From contig JAUIBR010000010.1 of assembly GCA_030427705.1 (NCBI GenBank), forward strand, positions 98,220 through 162,219: DNA of 64,000 nucleotides. Reading direction: 5' to 3'. The translations under genes were made by a program, and so were the position numbers. Under the pieces are notes generated by a model, which was given only the letters and a program-made list of their open reading frames with translations, made no database searches and was not told the DNA's origin. The stretch comes from a bacterium (GTDB taxonomy: Bacteria > Myxococcota_A > Bradymonadia > Bradymonadales > Bradymonadaceae). Shown here in pieces: positions 34,118 through 42,290 of the stretch. Numbering within the stretch: the first letter of the stretch is position 1; each line of letters opens with the position of its first letter.

Positions 34118-35305
34118 ATGCATACGCCCCTGCACTTGTTGCCCGAGCAGGGAATCGTGTTTACGGCGGGACGTTGGCAAGGCGGTAGGCTCAGGAACGC
34201 CCATGGCAGCGTCAAGGTTCTATTCGACGATGAACCGCCCACAGAACGTTCGCTCGTAAAGGTTGTCGGCCATATCGAGGATGGGGAGATCAACGTGCAT
34301 CGCGTTCAGGTCATCTTTGAGCCATCCAACGAACCCGAGATGACGTTGGCCGAGAACATTTTGGGGGAAGTGTTGGTCCTTCGCCGCAACGCATACCGCG
34401 AAATCAGGCGCTATTTCGACAGCCGGGAATTCGTGGAAGTGGAAACCCCGAACTGGGTAAGGGCACCCGGCACTGACGTCCACCTCGACCCATTGGCTGC
34501 GTCCCTGATCTTCGGTGAACGAGAGGTCGCCGGGTATCTGCACACCTCGCCCGAATTCTACATGAAGGAGCTGCTAAGCTTGGGCGTGGAGCGCTGCTAC
34601 CAAATCTGCAAGGTCTACCGGAACGGCGAAGTCTCTGCCATCCACAACCCAGAGTTCACCATTCTTGAGTGGTATCGCGCTTGGGAGCCATTGGAGGCGA
34701 TTATTGCCGATGTCCAATACGTCGCCACGTCCGTGGTGCCGCAACTTGCGACTCGAGAGTTCATAACCATGACGATGCAAGAGGTCGTCATGGAGGCCGC
34801 TGGAATCGACATATTGAATTGTCTCGATGTCTCGAGTTTGGAGGCGGCGTGCCAGGAATCTGGTGCCCTTAAGCCGCGACCGAATTCCGATTGGGACGAG
34901 CTCTTCTTCGAGTTGGTCATCGAGAAAGTCGACCCATACCTGGCCTCAAAGGGGTGCGTGTTCGTGACCGATTGGCCAGCGCCCTTGGCCGTACTGGCCG
35001 CGAAGGACCCCGATGACCCACGCATTGCGAAACGGTTCGAACTCTATGTGGACGGTGTTGAGATCGCGAACGGTTTTCAAGAACTCACCGATCCCGACGA
35101 ACAGCGACGGCGCTTCGAAGCGGACAACGCCGAGAGGGGGCAAAAGGGGAAACCAGAGCTACCTATCCCTGAGCGTTTCCTGAGTGCCTTGGGTTGGGGC
35201 CTGCCGCCGTCGGCCGGTGTCGCAGTCGGCCTCGACCGACTACTGATGCTGGCGCACAAAGACTCCGGCTTGGAGTCCGTGGTGCCATTCTACTTCTACG
35301 AATAG
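34118..35305 (+). CDS. epmA: EF-P lysyltransferase EpmA-like / LysRS-like protein
   Basis: A 395-residue class II lysyl-tRNA synthetase paralog that lacks a full N-terminal anticodon-binding domain. In gamma-proteobacteria, EpmA attaches (R)-beta-lysine to elongation factor P. Core motifs are visible: class II motif 1 (FVEVETPNWVRAPGTDVHLD), motif 2 (CYQICKVYRNGEVSAIHNPEFTILEWYR in two parts) and motif 3 (PPSAGVAVGLDRLLML). The start at 34118 has GGAG six bases upstream. It is longer than E. coli EpmA (325 residues), with about 80 extra N-terminal residues that may be a reduced OB-like domain. epmB and efp are not adjacent, so substrate is inferred. Confidence 0.82.
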   Translation: MHTPLHLLPEQGIVFTAGRWQGGRLRNAHGSVKVLFDDEPPTERSLVKVVGHIEDGEINVHRVQVIFEPSNEPEMTLAENILGEVLVLRRNAYREIRRYFDSREFVEVETPNWVRAPGTDVHLDPLAASLIFGEREVAGYLHTSPEFYMKELLSLGVERCYQICKVYRNGEVSAIHNPEFTILEWYRAWEPLEAIIADVQYVATSVVPQLATREFITMTMQEVVMEAAGIDILNCLDVSSLEAACQESGALKPRPNSDWDELFFELVIEKVDPYLASKGCVFVTDWPAPLAVLAAKDPDDPRIAKRFELYVDGVEIANGFQELTDPDEQRRRFEADNAERGQKGKPELPIPERFLSALGWGLPPSAGVAVGLDRLLMLAHKDSGLESVVPFYFYE

Positions 35306-36403
35306 CTACTTTTTCGCGGGAGCCTTCTTTGGAGCTGCTTTTGCGGGTGCTTTCGTGTCCTTAGCATCCGCTGCTTTCGAGTCGCCGGAATCGTCCTTGA
35401 CCGGGGCGGTCGCCGCACCTTTTGCGGCTGCCGTCGACCCTTTGAATCGAATCTTCGCGATCGAACCCAGGAAGGTGAAGCCATACCAATCGCGGAGTTT
35501 TCCTTTCCGCACTTCATTGACGTTAAGCAGTGGACCAAGACTGTTCTTTTTGACGAAGCCCTCATCAAGTTGCAGTCGCATGTTCATGTTCGAACGGCTT
35601 CGATTGAACTTAGCAGCGAGCTCGACGTAGCCCCACATCTCCATGCGGATGTCGCGGCCAGATGACTCAACCTTTTGTGCCACGACCTTGGGAGAACCCG
35701 AGCCTTTCTGCTCGATATCGAAGTTCATGACGAGCTTACCGAAGTTCGTCTGAGGAACCTCAAAGTAAGTCATTGGCGGGAATTTGTCGGTCTTTACGGT
35801 TGCTGGTCCCAACGTTAACTGATTGCCCTTCAGCTTCACATAACCGGACTTTGGCGCTTTCTTCTTCGGGTCGATCTCTAACTCGATCTCGCCACTTAAT
35901 GTGCCAAAAAATGGCACACCTGTGATCCCAGGAAGGGCGTGTGTGTCTTTAAGATCGATCTCGTCGAGTTCGATATAGGCTTTTTGAGAGTCCGAACCAA
36001 TGACGTAGTAGCCGTCGATGATTCCGCCACCGACATCGGCCTCGAATTCAACTGCAGCACCCAGGTTGATGATCGAACGGATGATTCCGAGTCGTGCGCC
36101 AACCTCTGGAAGCGTGACTTTTAGAGGCAAGTCCACAGGTTCGTCTTCTGGTGGTGGCGGCTCGTTGGGGTTGGTTCTTTCTTTGATGGTTACGTTCGAT
36201 GCGGACAGGCCAATCCACCAAATGTCGAGGTCATTAATCTTTACCTCGTATTTCGGACCGAGCTGCTTCTCCATCTGGACTTCGATGATCTTCTTTACCT
36301 CGGCGTCCGGGAACGCGATCACCACTGCCAAAAGGAACGAGATGAAGCTCACCGCACCGAAAATAGAAAAACGAACCAAAGGCTTTTCGAGTACTGAAAA
36401 CAC
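35306..36403 (-). CDS. gspN: Type II secretion system protein GspN
   Basis: The last gene of the T2SS operon. It has an N-terminal membrane anchor (FSIFGAVSFISFLLAVVIAF) and a long AsmA-like beta-rich periplasmic region with PEVGARLGIIRSIINLGA and IDGYYVIGSDSQKAYIELDE, in line with the larger GspN found in delta-proteobacteria. The C-terminus is a low-complexity Ala/Lys/Pro tail (KAADAKDTKAPAKAAPKK). The gene abuts the convergent epmA gene, with adjacent TAG stops and no terminator between them. Confidence 0.85.
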   Translation of the reverse strand: MFSVLEKPLVRFSIFGAVSFISFLLAVVIAFPDAEVKKIIEVQMEKQLGPKYEVKINDLDIWWIGLSASNVTIKERTNPNEPPPPEDEPVDLPLKVTLPEVGARLGIIRSIINLGAAVEFEADVGGGIIDGYYVIGSDSQKAYIELDEIDLKDTHALPGITGVPFFGTLSGEIELEIDPKKKAPKSGYVKLKGNQLTLGPATVKTDKFPPMTYFEVPQTNFGKLVMNFDIEQKGSGSPKVVAQKVESSGRDIRMEMWGYVELAAKFNRSRSNMNMRLQLDEGFVKKNSLGPLLNVNEVRKGKLRDWYGFTFLGSIAKIRFKGSTAAAKGAATAPVKDDSGDSKAADAKDTKAPAKAAPKKAPAKK

Positions 36404-36407
36404 TGGC

Positions 36408-37010
36408 TTACCCTTGCTTCTCTTTCATGACAAATGTTGACACAGTAAGCACGGCCCGGACCTCGCCAGGCTTCTTGCGTTGTGCTCTGACATCAATCCG
36501 CTTGATGTATACTGGGTCAGTCGCTTTTTCGATGCGGTCCATCAAGCTTACCAGCTTGGACATCTGCGCATTTCGAATCTCAACCCGCAGCTGCTTCTCA
36601 ACGATGATCGGGCCTTCGTCCTTGCCACCCGCGCCGAATGGCAACTCGTCCTCGTCGTAGCTGGCCACGGTGATATCGGTTGCTTCGGCGTGTTTCGCCA
36701 CAAAGCTCGTAAGTTTGATGGGGTTCTTCGTCATGAACTCCTCATCAATTTTCTTATGCGAAGCATCGGTCGCCATGGACTTCTTGTTCTCCATGTACTC
36801 CGGACCGGCGACCGCCAAAAGGTCGAGCGTTTGTTTATAGTTTCGGGTCTCAGAGTCGATCTTATCCAGCGACTTCTGAAAGAGGGTCAACGGGATGAAA
36901 AGCGCAATCAGCGCGAACACCGCGGCCATCGCGAATAGAAGACGCCGCTCACGCTCACTGAGCCCGGCAAGGCTGAATCCACCCTCTGGTTTTTCGATTT
37001 TAATCGCCAT
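36408..37010 (-). CDS. gspM: Type II secretion system protein GspM
   Basis: GspM is a bitopic inner-membrane protein that stabilises GspL, the counterpart of PilO. The 200-residue product has one transmembrane helix (LLFAMAAVFALIALFIPLTL), a helical linker (ETRNYKQTLDLLAVAGPEYM) and a periplasmic ferredoxin-like domain (VEKQLRVEIRNAQMSKLVS, VYIKRIDVRAQRKKPGEV). It sits 8 bp after gspL and 4 bp before gspN. Confidence 0.87.
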   Translation of the reverse strand: MAIKIEKPEGGFSLAGLSERERRLLFAMAAVFALIALFIPLTLFQKSLDKIDSETRNYKQTLDLLAVAGPEYMENKKSMATDASHKKIDEEFMTKNPIKLTSFVAKHAEATDITVASYDEDELPFGAGGKDEGPIIVEKQLRVEIRNAQMSKLVSLMDRIEKATDPVYIKRIDVRAQRKKPGEVRAVLTVSTFVMKEKQG

Positions 37011-37018
37011 CGTTTACC

Positions 37019-38665
37019 TCAGGAGCACTCAGTAGAAATTTGAAGTTCGAAGTCAGCCCGCCCGTCGGTTTTCACCTTAAGCTTGTCCTTCTTGATATCT
37101 TTCAGACACTCGATCTTTTCGAGGTCGCTGACGATGCTGTCCACCGCCGTGGCGTCATCAGTTTCGCCCATAATTTGGATGAGTTTACGATCGACATCGA
37201 CCTCAAATCGCCGAAGCTCAATCTTGGTATCCGCGCTGATTGCGACCGTCACGTCATGCATGATTTCGTAGGCGGACACACGCGGCACAAAACTCATCGC
37301 GCCGGCTTCATCCCCGGCAAGTCGTCGTTGCACATCTTTCTTACGTGTGAGCGATTCTCCAAACACCTTCTTCGTTTGCGATTGGAGTTGGGCCCGCATC
37401 GCATCGCGTTGCGCTTCATGCCCCAACTTCTCAAGGAAAAGGGCGATGAAGATCACGACCAGCACCGCCGCCGCAGCAGCAGCCATGATGTACATCTGCC
37501 GACGCAGATAGCTAGACCGACCACGATAGGCAAACTCGCCCTTTCGGAGATTAAGTGCAATGCGCGCACTGGCCGGCTTGAACAACTCAGCAAGACCCCA
37601 GGCCATTACAGACTCAGGTCCTTCGCGGTCAAATCCGCGAATAGGAGACACCGCAACACCGAGGTAGTCGGCGAAGAACCGGTCCAGATTCTTAATCTTG
37701 CTTGTACCACCACACAGATAGATGTTCTCGACCGCGACTCGCTCCTTGGCAAACAACGCTTGGAGGCTACGCCGGATGTCCCGAGCAATTGGGTTCAGCG
37801 CTTCCTTCACTGTGTCCGAGAGGATGCGCATCTGTTCGTTCGGCGGATTGTCGACGACCGCGGCATACTCGTGCTTTACGCGTTCTGCGTCGGCGTATGG
37901 CGTTTTGAATCGCTCCGACAGCAGCTCCGTAATGCGATGGCCGGCCGTCTCGAAGCGGCGAGACAACAGAATCCGTCCGTGATGCACAACCACGATGTTC
38001 GTGTACTCGTGACCGATGTCTAGCAACGCCGCAGGCTCTGCTTCAGCCAACCCCCGGGAAATCAGGACCGACGCGAGCGCGAGCTCTTGGATTGGCAATC
38101 GAGCAGGGTTAATGCCTAGCTCAGTCAATTCATCGAGCGTTTTCGAGACGTCAGCGCGACGTGCAAACCCAACCAATGCCTGATGGCCTTCCTCACCTTT
38201 GGGCTGCGTAATGAAGTCGAAGACGAGCTCAGAGATGTTGAACGGAAGCGAGTCCATCAACAGGTTAGGTAAGATGCTCTGAACCTTGCTCTCTTCTTCG
38301 AACGGGACATCGACCACCGTCGTCATCGCCCGCCCGTGTGGCATAGCCACGTGCCAGAGGGGCTCTTCAAGCGCGTGGCGCGCCATAATCACCGACGTCG
38401 CCGATGCCCATGGTTGGAGCGAGAAGTCAAACTCCGGCTCTTCCACCGCTTCTGGTTCAGCGGCTTCTTCACCGTCTTCGGGAGGCTTGGGTGCCTCGCG
38501 GACTTGTGTCGTCGCGTCGTCATCAGCCTCAGCTTCCGCTGCGGGTTCAGGCTCGCGTGGAATCAACTCCGACTCAAACCCCGTAAACAGCTGTTCCTTC
38601 GCATCAAAGAAGACTGCTTTGACGCTGTAGCTGCCTATGTCGAGTCCTACAAATTCCTTGGACAT
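37019..38665 (-). CDS. gspL: Type II secretion system protein GspL with PilM-like domain
   Basis: GspL is the bitopic platform protein that recruits the GspE ATPase. The N-terminal part is an actin-like PilM domain (FVGLDIGSYSVKAVFF, ALLDIGHEYTNIVVVHHGR, YLCGGTSKIKNLDRFF), interrupted at residues about 38-76 by an acidic, Ala/Glu-rich insertion. One transmembrane helix (MYIMAAAAAAVLVVIFIALF) leads to a coiled coil and a ferredoxin-like domain (DTKIELRRFEVDVDRKLIQI). At 548 residues it is longer than gamma-proteobacterial GspL (about 400). It lies 11 bp after gspK. Confidence 0.9.
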   Translation of the reverse strand: MSKEFVGLDIGSYSVKAVFFDAKEQLFTGFESELIPREPEPAAEAEADDDATTQVREAPKPPEDGEEAAEPEAVEEPEFDFSLQPWASATSVIMARHALEEPLWHVAMPHGRAMTTVVDVPFEEESKVQSILPNLLMDSLPFNISELVFDFITQPKGEEGHQALVGFARRADVSKTLDELTELGINPARLPIQELALASVLISRGLAEAEPAALLDIGHEYTNIVVVHHGRILLSRRFETAGHRITELLSERFKTPYADAERVKHEYAAVVDNPPNEQMRILSDTVKEALNPIARDIRRSLQALFAKERVAVENIYLCGGTSKIKNLDRFFADYLGVAVSPIRGFDREGPESVMAWGLAELFKPASARIALNLRKGEFAYRGRSSYLRRQMYIMAAAAAAVLVVIFIALFLEKLGHEAQRDAMRAQLQSQTKKVFGESLTRKKDVQRRLAGDEAGAMSFVPRVSAYEIMHDVTVAISADTKIELRRFEVDVDRKLIQIMGETDDATAVDSIVSDLEKIECLKDIKKDKLKVKTDGRADFELQISTECS

Positions 38666-38676
38666 TGCACTTCCAA

Positions 38677-40242
38677 TTAGTATTCACGCCAGAAGAGCAC
38701 GCGGCCCTTCGGAATTTCTTTCAACTGCTCACGCCTTGCGGCTTTGAGTTCTTTCAATACATCCGGGTCAGACTCTTCTTCCTCGATCGCGTCTTCACTA
38801 GGAAGCCGGCGGATCGTCTTGTTGAAGTCCAACACAGTTTCGATCGTCGTCTCGGTCGAGCCATAGCGGCCCGTCGCATAGATTCGATAGATTTTGGGTG
38901 ATGCGGTCGTCACAGAACGCATCAGTTTCGCCTTCTCGAACGTCACCGTCCAAGGCGGCAGGGTCGGTGCCGTAGGATCGATCGCAAACGCTGGATTCGT
39001 GACCGCCAGCGCCTGATACATCGGCGAGTACGGCAGGAATTGCGCCATCAACAGCGGGTCGTTGCGCAGGTCTTCGATGTACGCTGGAAGCTGGCTAACA
39101 CTCAGGAATGCAACAGGTTGCCCCTTCTTCGCCGATGGCATCAGCTTGCTCTCAGAGGACCCAACGTAAGCCAACAGCACGGACAACGGGTTTTCAAAGA
39201 ATGCGCGGATGCCATCCAATGCCATCGCCATCCACATCACCTGCAGGCCAATCTGTGGGTTCAATGCACATGCATCAAGCGCGTTGGTCGCACCCTCAAG
39301 CTGCACAGAACGACACAGGACCGAGTAAAAGACCGGCGCCTGCGCCACATTGATGTTTGGCTTGCCAACGTTGTACACGGTCAATTGCTCTTCAAACGCC
39401 CGCATGAACGGGTCGCCGATTCCATGCACCTGGAACAGTTCAGCGGGATGGGTCAGCTTCGCGTTACGCGGCTTGCGACGGCGGTCATTGAGATACGGGC
39501 GCATCTCGTCGCCGCCTTGATCCTCGATCGTGCAGGCTTGCGAAAGCGTGATGCCCTCTTTGTCCAGGTCCATGTAGTCGATGATGTATTGCATCACCCG
39601 AGCACGGTCCAAAATCTCGCCGTTCTCATCGTTCAATTCGAACAGGTCGTTGTACTGCTCATCCAGAATCATCGCGCAGAATTGCGATAGGTCGCCTTCA
39701 TCAATCGCAGCTTTCGCAAACAGATTGATATCGAAGCGGCCTTCTTCCGGTACCGCCCTCGCCGTCATCTCACCTGTGAAGTCTCCGAAGCCTTCCACAC
39801 CGGTTTGGCTAAGGTTGATACCACCGACAGGGCTCTCGATTTTCCCAGAGTTGAATGGGCCGAGCAGCAGGTCCACGTATTGGTAGATCTGGAAGTTACT
39901 GCGGCGCATCGCGCGGCCAATCAGCCGTCCCATATCGTCTTCGGTCTCACGACTCTCGGACTGCAGCGCGAACTGAAAACTCAGCAGAAGCTTCGTGATG
40001 TTCACCGCCGACTTCGCAAGGAAGTAGGCCTTGAGCTGGTCACGCTCGTTGGCTCCAAGCGCCATGTTCACGCGGTTCGAATACGAGAATTCAATGACAG
40101 AAGCTGACACCAATGTGATCGTTAGCAGCGAAATCAACAGAGCGATCCCGCGTGGCTTCTTGGCCATCTTCGAGGGCGGTGGGGCCGGGCGATCCAGCGC
40201 GTTCAACGTCTTAAACGTTGCTTTGGCAAGCAGGTTCAGCAT
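38677..40242 (-). CDS. gspK: Type II secretion minor pseudopilin GspK
   Basis: GspK caps the pseudopilus. The prepilin motif is KPRG followed by IALLISLLTITLVSASVIEF, with a longer than usual leader of about 31 residues; an internal ATG (MAKKPRG) could serve as a second start. The large globular domain carries NMALGANERDQLKAYFLAKS and the SAM-like helix region (ELFELNDENGEILDRARVMQ, then DYMDLDKE). As usual for GspK, the glutamate at position +5 of the mature helix is absent, being Ile-Ser. Its start overlaps gspJ (TGATG). Confidence 0.92.
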   Translation of the reverse strand: MLNLLAKATFKTLNALDRPAPPPSKMAKKPRGIALLISLLTITLVSASVIEFSYSNRVNMALGANERDQLKAYFLAKSAVNITKLLLSFQFALQSESRETEDDMGRLIGRAMRRSNFQIYQYVDLLLGPFNSGKIESPVGGINLSQTGVEGFGDFTGEMTARAVPEEGRFDINLFAKAAIDEGDLSQFCAMILDEQYNDLFELNDENGEILDRARVMQYIIDYMDLDKEGITLSQACTIEDQGGDEMRPYLNDRRRKPRNAKLTHPAELFQVHGIGDPFMRAFEEQLTVYNVGKPNINVAQAPVFYSVLCRSVQLEGATNALDACALNPQIGLQVMWMAMALDGIRAFFENPLSVLLAYVGSSESKLMPSAKKGQPVAFLSVSQLPAYIEDLRNDPLLMAQFLPYSPMYQALAVTNPAFAIDPTAPTLPPWTVTFEKAKLMRSVTTASPKIYRIYATGRYGSTETTIETVLDFNKTIRRLPSEDAIEEEESDPDVLKELKAARREQLKEIPKGRVLFWREY

Positions 40243-41021
40243 CAGTACTCCAGCACCTCTGTGATGTGAATCTGCGTCTGCGTTGTGAACGTCTCCATCG
40301 AGCCGGTTGGGCCCTGTGGTGGAAGCGATAGCGTTACACGAATGCGGGTGGGCAACCGTCCGGCAAACTCGCGTCGTGTGGTGTCCCAGCGGTCAACCCA
40401 TCGACCTTCCGCGATCTCTTCGAGGTCACCAATCTTGGTCGCGCCCGCATCCCAGTATTCGAACTTAATGTCGTCGACTTCTTCGAAAATCTTGTACACG
40501 ACACCACCGCGCGTGATGTCATCGTCATGGGTCGTATCGGAGCGTCGCATCAGGACTTTGACCAGCTCGCCCTCATCATTTCGCTGAGACCTAATGAAGT
40601 ACCCAATCTCTGTGCTGTAGCTAGCCTTCTCGCCTTCAAACGTCCGCATGTGCGCAAACGTCGTGAAGTGGATTTCGTCGTCCCGTCCGATCATACCAAA
40701 TTGAACCCGGTCTTCCTCCGGCATGACGATATCTGCCGCGTCCTCCTCAGAATCTGAGTCACTGATTGTCGGTTCCTCGCCTGGAATGAACTCGCCTCCG
40801 AACTCGGGGCCGGCGATGTACGCGGAAGAGAGTTCCTGCGTCATTCGACCCAATGTAATCCGCACAGCTTGGAATCGCTCGGCGCGCATCTCAACGATGT
40901 CTCGCGTCTTGTACATCTGCGAAATGCTGACCCACATCAGAGCGGTCAGCGACGCAATCACGGCGAGCGCAATCATGACCTCAACGATCGTAAATCCCCG
41001 AGCTGTGTTCGGTTTGATCAT
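40242..41021 (-). CDS. gspJ: Type II secretion minor pseudopilin GspJ
   Basis: A prepilin-type protein with cleavage site ARG followed by FTIVEVMIALAVIASLTALM and the Glu at +5. The 259-residue product has the typical beta-rich globular domain (DRVQFGMIGRDDEIHFTTFA, MRTFEGEKASYSTEIGYFI, VYKIFEEVDDIKFEYWD). It overlaps gspI by ATGA and gspK by TGATG. An acidic loop (TISDSDSEEDAADIVMPEED) is inserted between strands. Confidence 0.92.
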   Translation of the reverse strand: MIKPNTARGFTIVEVMIALAVIASLTALMWVSISQMYKTRDIVEMRAERFQAVRITLGRMTQELSSAYIAGPEFGGEFIPGEEPTISDSDSEEDAADIVMPEEDRVQFGMIGRDDEIHFTTFAHMRTFEGEKASYSTEIGYFIRSQRNDEGELVKVLMRRSDTTHDDDITRGGVVYKIFEEVDDIKFEYWDAGATKIGDLEEIAEGRWVDRWDTTRREFAGRLPTRIRVTLSLPPQGPTGSMETFTTQTQIHITEVLEY

Positions 41022-41593
41022 TCTGGAGGTAGGTCGTTGAAGATGTTGAATTCGTTGGTCTCAGGGTCGACGACATACTGGACAACCTTGATGGGGAAGG
41101 TCGCGTCGCCGAACGGAAACTCGACGGTCAGCGTCACTTTGCGGACCTTCTCACCGATGTTGTTAATCATCTCGGGGAGCTGCCCAATCAACATTGGCAG
41201 CATCGAGCTGAAGGCCGCGTTTCCTTGCAGCGCGCCCTCGGATTGGTTGCCAAAGAGCTGCGAGTTAATCTGCGCCAAGAACTCTTCCTTGGCGGCTTCA
41301 GGAATCTCGACCACCTTGATCTCAGCTTCCCAGGTGATGTCTGGGTAGCCGTCGCGCGAGAAATCGCCGCTGAGCGTCTGGTCGGAGTTCTGAAAACCCT
41401 CGTCCATGATCTCGTATTCGATCTCGATCATCTGGTGCCGAGCCAGCTGTGTCGCCACGGTCAGGTCGTTTGCGAATGCCGCTTGTTGACCGGAGTTCGC
41501 CATCGTACCCATCAAGATCGTCATCGCCGATGCCAAGATGGCCAGCGCGATGAGCACCTCCAGGAGCGTGAATCCGCGTTGATGCTTAGCCAT
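41018..41593 (-). CDS. gspI: Type II secretion minor pseudopilin GspI
   Basis: A prepilin-type protein: MAKHQRG then FTLLEVLIALAILASAMTIL. The start is at 41593, with GGAGGA seven bases upstream; the longer frame to 41632 is not needed. The globular domain contains NDLTVATQLARHQMIEIEYE and a C-terminal segment EKVRKVTLTVEFPFGD, typical of GspI. It is larger than the E. coli form, with an insertion around FSSMLPMLIGQLPEMINNIG. It overlaps gspH by 8 bp. Confidence 0.9.
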   Translation of the reverse strand: MAKHQRGFTLLEVLIALAILASAMTILMGTMANSGQQAAFANDLTVATQLARHQMIEIEYEIMDEGFQNSDQTLSGDFSRDGYPDITWEAEIKVVEIPEAAKEEFLAQINSQLFGNQSEGALQGNAAFSSMLPMLIGQLPEMINNIGEKVRKVTLTVEFPFGDATFPIKVVQYVVDPETNEFNIFNDLPPE

Positions 41594-42290
41594 CGTCTTC
41601 CTCCGCTTCACCAAAGCCTTCAGGGGGCTCAATCTCTTCGCTGAAGATTTTGATCTTGCCCGTGAATGGCTCGGTCAGGATCGAGTAAGCCTTGCCCGCG
41701 TCATCTTTGATGATAATCAGCACCTGTTCCTGATACCCGTTGGGGAAGAATGACATCGAAGCCCGTCCTTCTGTGATGGGCCCGTCCGGGAATCGAGGGC
41801 TGTACACCTTGTCGATGATGACGCCGTCGCTTAATCCGGTCTTTTTGATGACCACATCGTTGACGCGCTGGAAGCTCACCTTGCGGTTGATTCCGAAGGG
41901 ATTCGACTCTTCGTCGTCAAACAGGTCTGTCTCTTTCTCGCGCTGAGCGGCAAGCTCGCGCGCTTCTTCCGTCAGTAGTTCCTGGTCCTCGACCGTATCG
42001 TCGATCGCGACGACAGGTTCATCGGTGACCTCGGTGTAGTAGTTGCCCGTTCCGACCTCAAAGACCAAGCGATACCGCGTGTTGTTGATGCTCGCGTTCG
42101 AGTATGTGTACTTGATGACCGAGTTCATCCGCACCGTGTCGTTGCGAATATCGCTTCCACCAATCATCCCCATGGCATACGCACCGAGCCCCGTGATCAT
42201 GGCCATGATGAACATCACGACCATGAGCTCGACCACTGTCATGCCTTGTGGGGCTAGCGGCTTGCGGCCAGAGGCTAGGGGGGCGTTCAT
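41586..42290 (-). CDS. gspH: Type II secretion minor pseudopilin GspH
   Basis: Prepilin cleavage site PQG followed by MTVVELMVVMFIMAMITGLG, with Glu at +5. The globular domain has NTRYRLVFEVGTGNYYTEVT and a C-terminal beta segment EQVLIIIKDDAGKAYSILTE, in line with GspH. An acidic loop (DDTVEDQELLTEEARELAAQ) is present. The start overlaps the stop of the gspG-like gene upstream by ATGA. Confidence 0.88.
   Translation of the reverse strand: MNAPLASGRKPLAPQGMTVVELMVVMFIMAMITGLGAYAMGMIGGSDIRNDTVRMNSVIKYTYSNASINNTRYRLVFEVGTGNYYTEVTDEPVVAIDDTVEDQELLTEEARELAAQREKETDLFDDEESNPFGINRKVSFQRVNDVVIKKTGLSDGVIIDKVYSPRFPDGPITEGRASMSFFPNGYQEQVLIIIKDDAGKAYSILTEPFTGKIKIFSEEIEPPEGFGEAEEDDG

Noticed and set aside
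37040..38023. 327-residue plus-strand frame
   Set aside because: Antisense to gspL, with no recognisable domain.
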